A stretch of 64,000 nucleotides of DNA, from positions 31,069 through 95,068 of the forward strand of contig JAIBCA010000001.1 in NCBI GenBank assembly GCA_019694345.1, written 5' to 3'. A program made the translations under genes and the position numbers. The notes beneath the pieces were generated by a model. The model was not told the origin of the DNA, ran no database searches, and saw only the letters and a program-made list of their open reading frames with translations. How positions within the stretch are numbered: position 1 is the stretch's first letter; every line of letters begins with the position of its first letter. The DNA is from Pyrinomonadaceae bacterium. GTDB taxonomy: Bacteria > Acidobacteriota > Blastocatellia > Pyrinomonadales > Pyrinomonadaceae. Positions 8,838 through 17,899 of this stretch are shown here, piece by piece.

Positions 8838-9434
8838 TTAAGGCCGAGGCTCGAGCCGCGGATCACGAACCGCTCCGGACGAATCGTACCAAACACTTGG
8901 ATTTTCGAACTCGGCGATGATATTGCCGTCACGGCCGTATACAACAACGGGGCCCTCCCAGTCTCCATATTCGATCGCGGACTCCTCACAATCCAGAAAG
9001 CGGCACCGCTCCATTCGCGAATACGTCTGCGTCTCTCTCGCCGCGGTCACCTCCGCATGGGCCTCCAGAGCAATATGCCTGCACAATTCATCTCCGTCAC
9101 CATGACGGGTCATAGACGTTTCCGCCGCATGGCAGGCGAATATTACGATCCGATCGACCTTATCTCGCAAACGGGCGAAATGGTGAACGGTCGTAAATGC
9201 GATCAGTTCGCGACAGAACAGCAACGCCGTCGTATCTTCGGCGATAACCCTGACTCCGTGGCACATCAGGTAAAGCACCCCGATGCCTCCACGCTCGTCG
9301 GCGATCCGCACGACCCGATCAAAAAAATCGCCGATATGTGTATTTTCATCGACCTCGAAGGCGATTGTGGACGCGGTTGAGATCGGCGTCCTGCCTTCCA
9401 GTCTTGTGTCGTGAACTACTACATTTACGGGCAT
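8838..9434 (-). CDS. caspase/CHAT-like (clan CD) predicted cysteine-peptidase-fold protein in the T6SS locus
   Basis: 198 residues. Two motifs in the right order and context suggest a clan CD (caspase/CHAT) fold: a hydrophobic strand ending in His-Gly (VLYLMCHG, H59) and a second strand ending in Cys (RIVIFACHAAE, C101), the arrangement of the family's His-Cys dyad. Further residues have no obvious domain, and there is no signal peptide or membrane segment, so it is probably cytosolic or T6SS-delivered. It begins 3 bp after the clpV stop and ends 54 bp before vgrG, so it is surely co-transcribed with the spike. It could be an effector, an effector-processing protease or a structural relative without activity. 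Fold assignment is by motif reading only. Confidence 0.6.
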   Translation of the reverse strand: MPVNVVVHDTRLEGRTPISTASTIAFEVDENTHIGDFFDRVVRIADERGGIGVLYLMCHGVRVIAEDTTALLFCRELIAFTTVHHFARLRDKVDRIVIFACHAAETSMTRHGDGDELCRHIALEAHAEVTAARETQTYSRMERCRFLDCEESAIEYGDWEGPVVVYGRDGNIIAEFENPSVWYDSSGAVRDPRLEPRP

Positions 9435-9437
9435 AAT

Positions 9438-12176
9438 TTACTCAAACTGATAGGTGAAGTTCTCGTCACTGCCGACCGAGACATGAACCTTGTTGATCCC
9501 TTTTCCGCTCGCCATTCTCGCCAGAACCTCGCCTGACATTTCCGGCAGCAGTGTCCCCGTCAGGATGTTGTAAACGTTGCGAGCCCCGCTGTCCACATCG
9601 GTACACCGTTTCGCCACCGTGTCGATGACGGCGTCGTCGTACGAAAATTGCGCGTTGTGGTTATCTCTGATGCGTTTTGCGATCTTGCCGAGTTGAAGCT
9701 TGATGATCAGCCGCATTATCTCGTCCGAGATCGGATAGAAAGGAACGGTGACCATTCTGCCGAGAAGCGCGGGTTTGAACGCCTTGTTAAGTTCAGGCTT
9801 GATCGCGTTTACCAGACCGTCCGGCGACGGCGTCGTGTCCGGATCAGCGCACAGTTTCATTATTGTGTCAGTGCCGACGTTTGAGGTTAGGATGATAATG
9901 CAGTTCTTAAAGTCGATCTCACGGCCTTCGCCGTCTTCAAGTACACCCTTATCGAAGACCTGAAAGAACAACTCCATCACGTCCGGATGTGCCTTTTCAA
10001 CCTCGTCAAGCAGGACTACCGAGTATGGTTTCCGCCGAACGGCCTCGGTCAAAACTCCACCTTCGCCGTAACCGACATATCCCGGAGGCGATCCCTTCAG
10101 ACTCGACACGGTATGAGCCTCCTGGTACTCGCTCATATTGATCGATATGAGATTCCTTTCGCCGCCGTACAACGAATCTGCAAGAGCCAGGGCGGTCTCG
10201 GTCTTGCCAACGCCAGACGTTCCGACGAGCATAAAGACGCCGATCGGTCGTTTGGGGTCGGTCAGCCCGGCACGAGAGGTCCTGATCCTCTGAGCGATCG
10301 CTTCGAGTGCATGGTTCTGTCCAAGAACTCTTTCCTGCAGCGTCGCGGCCAGATTCAGCACCGCATTTATCTCATCGGCAACCATCTTGCCGATCGGTAT
10401 GCCGGTCCAACCTGAAATGATCTCGGCGACCGTCTGTCCGTTGACCACCGGCTGCATCAGCGGATTCTCGCCTTGTATTGCCTTAAGCTCATCATTTGCG
10501 GCCTTCAGCTCAGCCTTGAGCGACTCAACATCGACAGCGGGTTCGGCCGGCGCCGGCGTCGCGGCATCAAAAGAATCGGCACTGTCGGCTGCGGCCCCGT
10601 CGTCGGCAATGGGAGGAACGGCCGGAGGTGCCGCATCCAACCGCGTCATTTCAAGCTTCACCCGTATGTTCCGGATCTTTTCGACAAGTTCCTTTTCCTT
10701 GTTCCATTGGGTGGTCAGCCTTTCCAACTCGAGGTTGGCCGCGTCAAGAGCGGTTTTCAGTTCGGCAAGCCGCGCATCGTGGTTCGCCCCGGTCACCTGC
10801 TCACGCAAAAGTGCTTCGGACTCGGACGAGAGGTTCTGTATCAATCGCGTTTCATCTTCGATCGCCGCGGGTGTTGCTCCCTGACCGATGGCGACCTTAG
10901 CGCAAGCTGTATCGAGGACCGAGACGCTCTTATCAGGCAATTGACGGCCAGTGATGTATCGAGACGATAGTTTCACGCATTCTACTATCGCTTCGTCCAG
11001 GATTCGGACGTTATGATGGGCTTCCATTCTACCGGCCAGTCCACGCATCATCGCGACGGCCTTCTCTTCGTCGGGCTCCTCAACCTTGACTACCTGAAAA
11101 CGCCTGGCAAGTGCAGCGTCCTTTTCAAAATACTTCTTATACTCGGCCCAAGTTGTAGCCGCGATCGTCCGCAATTCGCCTCGGGCGAGTGCCGGTTTGA
11201 GCAGGTTCGCAGCATCATTTTGGCCGGCCTGGCCACCGGCACCGATCATCGTGTGTGCCTCGTCGATGAACATTATTATCGGCTGCGGTGATGCTTTTAC
11301 CTCGTCGATCACATTCTTAAGCCTCTGTTCAAATTCGCCCTTTACGCCGGCTCCGGCCTGCAAAAGGCCGAGATCGAGCGAACGGACCGAGACATTTTTT
11401 AGCGGCTCGGGAACATCGCCCGCCGCGATACGTGCAGCAAAACCCTCGACGACGGCGGTTTTGCCAACGCCGGCCTCGCCAGTCAGGATCGGATTGTTCT
11501 GACGGCGACGGGTCAGGATATCGACTATTTGACGTATCTCTCCCTCACGCCCCAGGATCGGGTCGATCTTGCCGTCGGCGGCTTTGGCCGTCAGGTCTTC
11601 GGTGTATTGGTCGAGGGCTTTTGTCTTACCCGGTACGCCGCTCGCAATTGGCGTACCGTCAGAAGATCCGGCCGTTTCGCCAAGGGCGACCGCGTCTCGC
11701 TCTTCGTTCGAATCGGCGGCTATCTCGGGTAGTTTGATCTGCAGCGACTCAGCGGAAATGTGGTTGAATTCGCGTGAGATCTCGCGAGCTATCCTCGCAT
11801 AACTTTCGTTTGCGACCAATGCCAATACGAGATGGCCGCTTCGGACGCGGGCCGCTCCATAATCGACCGATGCCAGGAGCCATGCATCCTGTATCCAACG
11901 AGGCAGTCGATCGCTGAGCCCGGGTGTGCGTGTGTTTCCGGTTTTCAATCGTTCGAGAGCGTCGGTTACGTCTTTGGTGAGGCGGTCAACGCTGACCTCA
12001 TAATGACTGCAGATACGATGAAGGTCGGTGTTATCCTGCTCGAGCAGTTTAGCCAGAATGTGTTCGATCTCAACATCATAATTTGTTCGAGAAAGACATA
12101 GTCCGGCTGCTCCTTCGAGAGCTTCGCGGCAAGTATCGTTCAGTCGTCCGATCAGCGATTTTAAATTAACGTTCAT
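9438..12176 (-). CDS. clpV: T6SS sheath-recycling AAA+ ATPase ClpV (TssH)
   Basis: 912 residues. It has an N-terminal Clp-N domain (about 1-160), a first AAA+ module with Walker A GEAGVGKT (233-240) and Walker B FIDEAH (D305-E306), a coiled-coil middle domain (about 440-570), and a second AAA+ module with Walker A GTSGVGKT (652-659). The N-terminal 'MNVNLKSLIGRLNDTCREALEGA' region and the T6SS neighbourhood mark it as ClpV rather than ClpB. ClpV disassembles contracted TssB/TssC sheaths in the cytosol. Oddly, the middle domain is interrupted by an Ala/Pro/Asp-rich low-complexity stretch (about 514-549). It lies 13 bp after tssG and is followed by the caspase-like gene. Confidence 0.95.
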   Translation of the reverse strand: MNVNLKSLIGRLNDTCREALEGAAGLCLSRTNYDVEIEHILAKLLEQDNTDLHRICSHYEVSVDRLTKDVTDALERLKTGNTRTPGLSDRLPRWIQDAWLLASVDYGAARVRSGHLVLALVANESYARIAREISREFNHISAESLQIKLPEIAADSNEERDAVALGETAGSSDGTPIASGVPGKTKALDQYTEDLTAKAADGKIDPILGREGEIRQIVDILTRRRQNNPILTGEAGVGKTAVVEGFAARIAAGDVPEPLKNVSVRSLDLGLLQAGAGVKGEFEQRLKNVIDEVKASPQPIIMFIDEAHTMIGAGGQAGQNDAANLLKPALARGELRTIAATTWAEYKKYFEKDAALARRFQVVKVEEPDEEKAVAMMRGLAGRMEAHHNVRILDEAIVECVKLSSRYITGRQLPDKSVSVLDTACAKVAIGQGATPAAIEDETRLIQNLSSESEALLREQVTGANHDARLAELKTALDAANLELERLTTQWNKEKELVEKIRNIRVKLEMTRLDAAPPAVPPIADDGAAADSADSFDAATPAPAEPAVDVESLKAELKAANDELKAIQGENPLMQPVVNGQTVAEIISGWTGIPIGKMVADEINAVLNLAATLQERVLGQNHALEAIAQRIRTSRAGLTDPKRPIGVFMLVGTSGVGKTETALALADSLYGGERNLISINMSEYQEAHTVSSLKGSPPGYVGYGEGGVLTEAVRRKPYSVVLLDEVEKAHPDVMELFFQVFDKGVLEDGEGREIDFKNCIIILTSNVGTDTIMKLCADPDTTPSPDGLVNAIKPELNKAFKPALLGRMVTVPFYPISDEIMRLIIKLQLGKIAKRIRDNHNAQFSYDDAVIDTVAKRCTDVDSGARNVYNILTGTLLPEMSGEVLARMASGKGINKVHVSVGSDENFTYQFE

Positions 12177-12189
12177 TACTGGTCATCTC

Positions 12190-13239
12190 CTAATTTTCTG
12201 TGGGTGGACCGTCGGCCTGGATCACCAACTGATCATCATCTGCCGTGAACGGCTTGGTTTTGAGCCACGTCGTCCAACCGAGCATTGGCCGCCGCACAGC
12301 CCTGGTCGTAAGCACCGAACCGGGCACTTGTTTGGCGGACAAAACAAGCTGAACATCGAAATCAAACTCGAACCCGATCATAAATCGGATCATCGAACAA
12401 AGCTGACGATATGCCGAGCCATTAGGCAAAAAGGCCTGATATTGCCTAAAGCTGAGCGGGCCAACACGGATGCGGATCTTGGACTGCTGATCCCAGACCC
12501 GCGTTCCGGCGATCGAGCTCTTGCCAAGTTCCGAATTGCTCCTGCCGAGTTTGGTAGTATCCTCATCTGCTAATTGGAGCCATTGACCGAAATATTGCTC
12601 GACCTTAGCCTGCACGCCAAAATGGTCGCTGATCATATTCTCGACAGCGTTCACCGAGTGTGGTTTTTGGCCGATCAGGCCGACGTAGGGAAGCAGTGTT
12701 TCGTCGTCGATCTCCATTCGACCGCGAAGCCCGTCTGTCCCGAGGCCTGCGAGGTCGAAAATATATGATGTGAACTCACGGTCACCGCGTTCATAGGCGA
12801 CCGGAAATCTATATTTTGCCCAGGCCCTGTAGAACATCGAAACCGATCGATGAGTGAAAATATCCAGAAATGACCAGAGCGTCGTGTCACGATGGCGAAT
12901 TCGGTCAAGCACCAGTTCTGTATAATGCGTCGGCAAAACGCCGCTGACGCCGGCCATACCCATGAAATTAACAAGCATCTCGACGCGCCGCTCGTCTGAA
13001 ACGGTATCGACGGTCTCGTGGATCTCTTGTATCTCACTCGCCGGAAAATCGAGGCCGATACGCGAACGAAAACGCACTACCTCTTCGTTCGGGAGGGCAT
13101 CTCTGCCCACGGTCTTGCGGTTCGTGTAGATCTTTTCAAGCAAGCGGACAGCCTGAAAAAACTCGAACGCGAACGGCTCGTCGAACAACTCTTGATTTAA
13201 CGGCTTCTTTGGCACCTGTTTATGATAATTCCTGTTCAC
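12190..13239 (-). CDS. tssG: T6SS baseplate protein TssG
   Basis: About 349 residues with the family opening FDEPFAFEFFQAVRLLE and the downstream FPASEIQEI and MLVNFMGMAGVSGVLPTHYTE segments that define TssG. It forms the baseplate wedge with TssF and TssK. The frame reaches back to a TTG at 13254; a GTG at 13239 (NRNYHKQ) is preferred here, and a GTG at 13215, just past the tssF stop, is also possible. Either longer start overlaps the end of tssF, so translational coupling is likely. A C-terminal block (GPLSFRQYQAFLPNG) is also family-typical. Confidence 0.93.
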   Translation of the reverse strand: MNRNYHKQVPKKPLNQELFDEPFAFEFFQAVRLLEKIYTNRKTVGRDALPNEEVVRFRSRIGLDFPASEIQEIHETVDTVSDERRVEMLVNFMGMAGVSGVLPTHYTELVLDRIRHRDTTLWSFLDIFTHRSVSMFYRAWAKYRFPVAYERGDREFTSYIFDLAGLGTDGLRGRMEIDDETLLPYVGLIGQKPHSVNAVENMISDHFGVQAKVEQYFGQWLQLADEDTTKLGRSNSELGKSSIAGTRVWDQQSKIRIRVGPLSFRQYQAFLPNGSAYRQLCSMIRFMIGFEFDFDVQLVLSAKQVPGSVLTTRAVRRPMLGWTTWLKTKPFTADDDQLVIQADGPPTEN

Positions 13240-15112
13240 CCGCCCGCGGGGCAAATCGTCGAACGATCTCCTCCCTTTGTTCGGTACGGATCACAAGTTG
13301 ATTAAACGAATTTATCGACGAATATAGCCCCAGAAATCTCTCCAACACGCTCGCGAAGAGAAACATCCCGCTACCGACATACTGCTCTTCGTCAAAGGTC
13401 AGGGTTGTCTCGAGTCCGCGGACGAATCCGGCTCCGATCCGCCCGCCGATCTGGCGGACGACCTTACGGGAGTCGATCTTGGTAATGCCCAGGATCTGTT
13501 TTCGTATCACCGAAGAGTCATCAAAATTGTACAACTGCAGCAACTCCTGTAAAGCTTCGGGCGTTCCATTCTCGCTGCGGACGATCGACAGATAGTTCAG
13601 ATTTAAGTGGGAGATAAGACGCCATTGCGCTGAACGCCGCTGTGGCGGCCGGATCGTCTCGGTAGGTTTGGTCAGGCATCGTACCCGCGAGAGTAGCGCG
13701 GTGCCCTCGACCTCAAAATCACCTTCTTTACCGCCAAATGGAAGCTTTGCCGGAAGATCACGGTTCGTACAGGTCGTTTTTACATTCAGGACTTCGACGG
13801 CCGGGATGAGCGGATCGAAATTGAGATCGACCAGTGACAAAAATACTTCTGTTCCGGCGTCGTCGCTCCTCTGCGACGGCCTTCTGACGCCGTACCAAAA
13901 GGACTTTTCCATCTGCTCCCCAAAGGCATGGCGCATCGAATAAAATGGCGAGAATTCGCGCGTCTGATTCGAGCGTGGATCGGTAGTTATTACTTCGTTC
14001 ACCGAGTATATCTCGGTCGTTGACTGGCGGTGCACGTCGGGTATGATCTGATATTCGTACTTTTGCTGAGACAGATAAATCGGGTCCGACAGCTTTGAGA
14101 ACAGATTGATGATCGGTGAACAACCCATTCGAAACGTTTCAGTCGAAATGGGAGCAACCGGCGGCGTGATGTCCCGCAGATGTATCAGAATGTCAAAATG
14201 GCTGCCGAATTTTTTTGCGATCGCTTGGTCCAGGCCGTGCAGGTCAAAGAACAGGAATTTATACGGAAACGCGAAATACTCAGTCAGCAGCCGGTAGCCG
14301 GCAAAAGAACGTTTTGTGAAGGGAAGCATCGCTTCATCTTCATTGAAACCAACGGGCGTGATCGCGTCGCTCGCCGAGAGTATGACCGGGTCCGGCTTTT
14401 TCAGCTGAATGTTGGTCATCGTCTTCAGCGTACGTTCGCCAATTGGAGCGTCTTTGGGCCTAAACTCCACTGCGGATGCATGATTCATGAGCAGCTCGTA
14501 AAGCGGAAAGACAAGCTGCGGTTCGCCGTCGAGGTAAAATCGGATCTTGTCCGGCGGTTGAGCGGTCGCTCCGTTCTTAAGCTCGCTCAGGTTTGCGTTG
14601 CCAAAGCACCGCATACTGAGACGGATCGTTGCTTCACTTAGTTTGCCTCGGGCGTCCTTAGGCGCCGGCGATTCGAGAGCTGCAGAGTCGATCTCGATTG
14701 GCATCAATTCGACTTCATACGCTGTCCGAAATCGGCACGGAGTTCCGTCGACCGGTCGGGAATTAAGCCGGGTACCCCGTTCGATCTTTTGGGCAGCCGT
14801 TAATTTATCGTTGGGTGAGCCGTAAGAAAATTGAACGATCGCCATTGACGGGATCGGCGACAGGTAGTGCGGATATAGGATGTTTAGGAACGCTTCAGTG
14901 ATCTCGGGCAACTCGTCGTCTAGTTTGTGACTTATGCGAGCCGTCAGATAGGCAAAAGCCTCGATCATTCGCTCAACATGCGGATCCTCGACCTTATCCT
15001 CGTCGAGCTGCAGACGGGCTGCGATCTTGGGGTATTTTCGAGCAAATTCCGCACCCATGCGGCGCAGAAATACGAGTTCACGCTCGTAAAATTCCAAGAG
15101 TTCATCGCGCAT
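13220..15112 (-). CDS. tssF: T6SS baseplate protein TssF
   Basis: 630 residues, the normal TssF length. The start MRDELLEFYERELVFLRRMGAEFARKYPKIAARL is diagnostic, as is the early HVERMIEAFAYLTARISHKLDDE motif. The C-terminal part has the GAGFVRGLETTLTFDE and FLGLYSSINSFNQL segments of the family. TssF forms a dimer in the baseplate wedge that docks onto the VgrG hub. Its start lies 46 bp after the tssE stop, and its 3' end overlaps the start region of tssG. Confidence 0.95.
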   Translation of the reverse strand: MRDELLEFYERELVFLRRMGAEFARKYPKIAARLQLDEDKVEDPHVERMIEAFAYLTARISHKLDDELPEITEAFLNILYPHYLSPIPSMAIVQFSYGSPNDKLTAAQKIERGTRLNSRPVDGTPCRFRTAYEVELMPIEIDSAALESPAPKDARGKLSEATIRLSMRCFGNANLSELKNGATAQPPDKIRFYLDGEPQLVFPLYELLMNHASAVEFRPKDAPIGERTLKTMTNIQLKKPDPVILSASDAITPVGFNEDEAMLPFTKRSFAGYRLLTEYFAFPYKFLFFDLHGLDQAIAKKFGSHFDILIHLRDITPPVAPISTETFRMGCSPIINLFSKLSDPIYLSQQKYEYQIIPDVHRQSTTEIYSVNEVITTDPRSNQTREFSPFYSMRHAFGEQMEKSFWYGVRRPSQRSDDAGTEVFLSLVDLNFDPLIPAVEVLNVKTTCTNRDLPAKLPFGGKEGDFEVEGTALLSRVRCLTKPTETIRPPQRRSAQWRLISHLNLNYLSIVRSENGTPEALQELLQLYNFDDSSVIRKQILGITKIDSRKVVRQIGGRIGAGFVRGLETTLTFDEEQYVGSGMFLFASVLERFLGLYSSINSFNQLVIRTEQREEIVRRFAPRAGEQELS

Positions 15113-15158
15113 AAAGTAAAAATTCGGACGTTACCACCCGCATCTCGCCGATCATGGC

Positions 15159-15638
15159 CTATGCCATTGTGAATTCACCGCTTCCGAGCTCCAGCATCGT
15201 GTCAAAAACTATCGGCTCGGGTGTTGGTTCGATATCCAGGTTAGCCTCGATCCTAAATCGAAGGTGCCTGTCTGTATTCTCGACCGGGTCCATGGTCACT
15301 TTGAGATTGACGAACCGCGGCTCAAATGTCCTGATCGCATTCTCAAGTGCTTTAGTAAGCCTCACCTGCTCGTGACTGTTCTTGGCGTTCATGCCCATGA
15401 TGTCGGGCAGGCCGTAGAATGCCAGCGAACGCTTGGCCTCTTCGAGTTCAGCGGAGCCTTCGTCAGTGTGGCAGCGCGTATTCAGCAGCCATTCCAGATC
15501 ACGCCGAACCGACGCCTTCAGGTCCTGTAGTCCGGCTGAACGTGATTTCGGGGCCTCGCGGCTCTCGAGCGGTTCCAGATCGATCAGACGATCCAGAACC
15601 GACGGGGTAACACGTATCTCTGAATTAGCGCGGGACAT
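15159..15638 (-). CDS. tssE: T6SS baseplate protein TssE (gp25-like)
   Basis: 159 residues. It has the gp25/GPW fold pattern: the N-terminal VTPSVLDRLIDLEP, the conserved VRRDLEWLLNTR where Glu-Trp-Leu-Leu-Asn-Thr is the family hallmark, and FYGLPDIMG followed by the LENAIRTFEPRF strand. TssE initiates sheath polymerisation at the baseplate. The frame includes a TTG at 15647, but the ATG at 15638 (MSRANSE) is chosen. The 103-bp gap upstream, towards hcp, contains a terminator-like hairpin, so tssE may need its own promoter or read-through. Confidence 0.93.
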   Translation of the reverse strand: MSRANSEIRVTPSVLDRLIDLEPLESREAPKSRSAGLQDLKASVRRDLEWLLNTRCHTDEGSAELEEAKRSLAFYGLPDIMGMNAKNSHEQVRLTKALENAIRTFEPRFVNLKVTMDPVENTDRHLRFRIEANLDIEPTPEPIVFDTMLELGSGEFTMA

Positions 15639-15654
15639 AATGGCCAAATGCCGG

Positions 15655-15702
15655 ACAAAAAACTAATTTGCAGGGCTGCACCAATTCGCGATACAGCCCT
15701 GC
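15655..15702 (-). terminator. intrinsic terminator-like hairpin downstream of hcp
   Basis: On the minus strand, GCAGGGCTG (15702-15694) pairs perfectly with CAGCCCTGC (15678-15670) across a 15-nt loop. It is followed by AAATTAG and a run of six T (complement of 15655-15669). It lies 39 bp after the hcp stop codon and before tssE. The perfect 9-bp stem plus U-run is the classical factor-independent layout; in an operon it would act as a partial terminator that lowers tssE-tssG-clpV transcript relative to hcp. Confidence 0.75.
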
Positions 15703-15741
15703 CGATCTACCTGCCGACCGAAGCCGGGCTGAAGTGTAATG

Positions 15742-16227
15742 TTAGACCTTTTTATTTGCCTTGACGTCGTATCCGGCCTTGATCGCACCGCCGAGCGATC
15801 CGTCAGGCTTCTGCTCTTTGTATTCGATCTCGATCTTCGCAAAGTTGAGCGAGATCTGGTCGGTCGAGGTTTCACCGCCGTGGGCCGAACCACCCGTCTG
15901 GTATGAAGATACCAAAACGTCTGACATCGTGACCTTGAAAAATTCCTGCTGTTCCGTTCCGGCTTTGCGGCAGATCAAAACTGCCTTTTTGATGTGTTCG
16001 CCGGTCGCACATGAGAGCATCAGTTTCGGCGATGCTTTGCTGGTGTTCATTACGAAATGAAAATCCTGCATCGAAACCTTTCCCGCACCGCCACCGCCGC
16101 CATATGAGAACGAACCGGCATTTGTAGCACCGAATGACCATGACTGGAGGTCTATCTCGCCTTTGTGCTTGTGATCTTGACTCTCACCGTCAACGCCGTC
16201 TAGTTTCAAAAAATAATCTACTGCCAT
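15742..16227 (-). CDS. hcp: T6SS tube protein Hcp (TssD)
   Basis: 161 residues, typical of Hcp. It opens with MAVDYFLKLDGVDGESQDHKHKGEI and IDLQSWSFG, and has the central VSMQDFHFVMNTSKASPKLMLSCATGEHI. Hcp hexamer rings stack into the inner tube propelled into target cells and also chaperone small effectors. A strong ribosome-binding site (AAGGAG, 11 bp before ATG) precedes it. Both flanks carry hairpins with T-runs, so hcp is insulated as an expression sub-unit within the T6SS operon, consistent with the high copy number needed. There is no C-terminal toxin extension. Confidence 0.96.
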   Translation of the reverse strand: MAVDYFLKLDGVDGESQDHKHKGEIDLQSWSFGATNAGSFSYGGGGGAGKVSMQDFHFVMNTSKASPKLMLSCATGEHIKKAVLICRKAGTEQQEFFKVTMSDVLVSSYQTGGSAHGGETSTDQISLNFAKIEIEYKEQKPDGSLGGAIKAGYDVKANKKV

Positions 16228-16327
16228 TTTATTTTGCTCCTTTTATTTGATGGAAAAGCGTTTCTGCTATCTCCGAACTACCCACACCATAAAGACGATC
16301 CCGATAGTTTTTTTTGCGAAGTAAGCG

Positions 16328-16399
16328 AAAAAAAATAAACTCGCCGGGCGACCGGCACGGAATTTACCAATGAAACTCCGTGTCGGTCGGCATCGGCGA
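16328..16399 (-). terminator. strong hairpin with T-run between tssC and hcp
   Basis: CGACCGGCACGGA (16349-16361) pairs with TCCGTGTCGGTCG (16377-16389), 13 bp with one G-U, extended across a small internal loop by TCGCCG (16341-16346) with CGGCGA (16394-16399). On the minus strand it is followed by TTTATTTTTTTT (complement of 16328-16339). The stem begins 4 bp after the tssC stop. It is an intrinsic terminator or attenuator between sheath genes and hcp; alternatively it shields the 3' end of tssBC mRNA after processing. Confidence 0.85.
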
Positions 16400-16402
16400 A
16401 TA

Positions 16403-17893
16403 TTAGCCGTTAGCAGGCTGCGGCAAATCCGCGACCAATCGCAACGAAACCGAAAGTTCGTCGAGTTGAAAGTGCGGCCTAAGGAAAGCCACGGCACGAT
16501 AGCACCCCGGTTTGCCCGGTATTTCGGCTACCTCGACCTTGGCTTCGCGAAGCGGATATTGTGACTTGGTCGCCGGTGACGCGTTATCGTCCTCGGTGAC
16601 ATAGTTCATGATCCACTTGTTTAGAAACATTTCGCATTCCGTACGCGACATAAAACTGCCGATCTTGTCACGCATCATAGCTTTTAGGTAATGAGCGAAA
16701 CGCGAGACCGCAAAGATATACTGCAACTGCGTCGAAAGCCGAGCATTCGCATTGGCCGCGTCCGAATCATATTTTTTGGCCTTATTAGCGGATTGTGCCC
16801 CAAAAAATGCGGCATAATCAGTTCCCTTGCAATGAACAAGAGGAATAAAGCCGTTATCGGCAAACTCTTTCTCGCGTCGATCGGTAACCGCGACCTCGGT
16901 CGGACATTTCATCGCGATCTCACCTTCATCCGTTTCGAACGTATGAGTCGGAAGTCCCTGAACCAATCCGCCGCCTTCGACGCCCCGGATAGCGACACAC
17001 CATCCATACATCGAAAATGCCTCAGTAAGGCGTGTTCCCAGAGCATAGGCGGCGTTGCCCCACAAATATTTCTTGTGGTCTTTTCCGTCCACATCTTCCT
17101 CAAATCGGAAGGTCTCAGTCGGCTTAGTGGCGGCTCCGTAAGGTTCTCGCATCAGCACGTGCGGCAGGGTCAGGCCAACGTAACGCGAATCTTCCGATTC
17201 GCGGAAGCTTCGCCATTTCATATACTCGGTCCGGTCAAATATCTTTGAGACATCGCGAACCTCTGACATTTCGCTGAACGTATCCCAGCCGAACATGCCG
17301 GCCGAAGCTGCGCTGAGAAAAGGAGCGTGGGCCGCGGCCGCGACCTGGGAGATGCTTTCCAGCAAAGCCATGTCCTGCGGATGGTTGCCAAATTCAAAAT
17401 CTCCTATCAACGCGCCGAACGGGGCTCCTCCGAATGTGCCATATTCCTCTTCGTACACTTTCTTAAAGAGCGACGACTGGTCAAACTCGAGTGCACGTTC
17501 AAAGTCCTTGAGGAGGTCACCCTTAGTAACACTCATGACCTTGATCTTCAGCTGTGTGCCAGTTAGTGAATTCTTGATCAGATGATGAAGTCCACGCCAC
17601 GACGCCTCGAGCTTCTGAAAGTCCTCGTGGTGCATGATCGCGTTCATTTGGGCTGACACAAGCCGGTCGATCTCGGCGATACGCGAGTTGATGGCAACGT
17701 CCATGTTCTTGGACATTGTGAGTTCGCCGCTCATTACCTGATTGACGAATTCGCCGATCATGTCCTTGGCGCGTTCCTTTTGGTATTCGTCGCGGGCCAT
17801 TCTGCCCTCGCTCAGGATCTTATCGAGCAATCCGCCGGACTCTTCGGTCACCACGGTTTGGGCGGCGGCATCTTGTTCTTTAGTTTTTGCCAT
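16403..17893 (-). CDS. tssC: T6SS sheath large subunit TssC
   Basis: 496 residues, the usual size of TssC/VipB. It contains SWRGLHHLIKNS and VRDVSKIFDRTEYMKWRSFRESEDSRYVGL and ends with the family C-terminal region LNKWIMNYVTEDD ... LSVSLRLVADLP. The sheath formed with TssB contracts to drive the Hcp tube. The N-terminal extension (EEQDAAAQTVVTEESGGLLDKIL-like, residues 5-30) is helical and fits the TssC linker that locks neighbouring sheath subunits. An AGGAGG site overlaps the tssB stop region, coupling the two genes with a 6-bp gap. Confidence 0.96.
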   Translation of the reverse strand: MAKTKEQDAAAQTVVTEESGGLLDKILSEGRMARDEYQKERAKDMIGEFVNQVMSGELTMSKNMDVAINSRIAEIDRLVSAQMNAIMHHEDFQKLEASWRGLHHLIKNSLTGTQLKIKVMSVTKGDLLKDFERALEFDQSSLFKKVYEEEYGTFGGAPFGALIGDFEFGNHPQDMALLESISQVAAAAHAPFLSAASAGMFGWDTFSEMSEVRDVSKIFDRTEYMKWRSFRESEDSRYVGLTLPHVLMREPYGAATKPTETFRFEEDVDGKDHKKYLWGNAAYALGTRLTEAFSMYGWCVAIRGVEGGGLVQGLPTHTFETDEGEIAMKCPTEVAVTDRREKEFADNGFIPLVHCKGTDYAAFFGAQSANKAKKYDSDAANANARLSTQLQYIFAVSRFAHYLKAMMRDKIGSFMSRTECEMFLNKWIMNYVTEDDNASPATKSQYPLREAKVEVAEIPGKPGCYRAVAFLRPHFQLDELSVSLRLVADLPQPANG

Positions 17894-17899
17894 TTTCGT

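Noticed and set aside
8829..9380. 183-residue plus-strand frame opposite the caspase-like gene
   Set aside because: The minus-strand frame has hydrophobic strands, sensible motifs and tight operon spacing; the plus-strand frame has neither.
16308..16335. T8...A8 inverted run between tssC and hcp as an additional hairpin
   Set aside because: Only A-T pairs with an unpaired 12-nt centre; the A8 part is better explained as the complement of the terminator T-tract.
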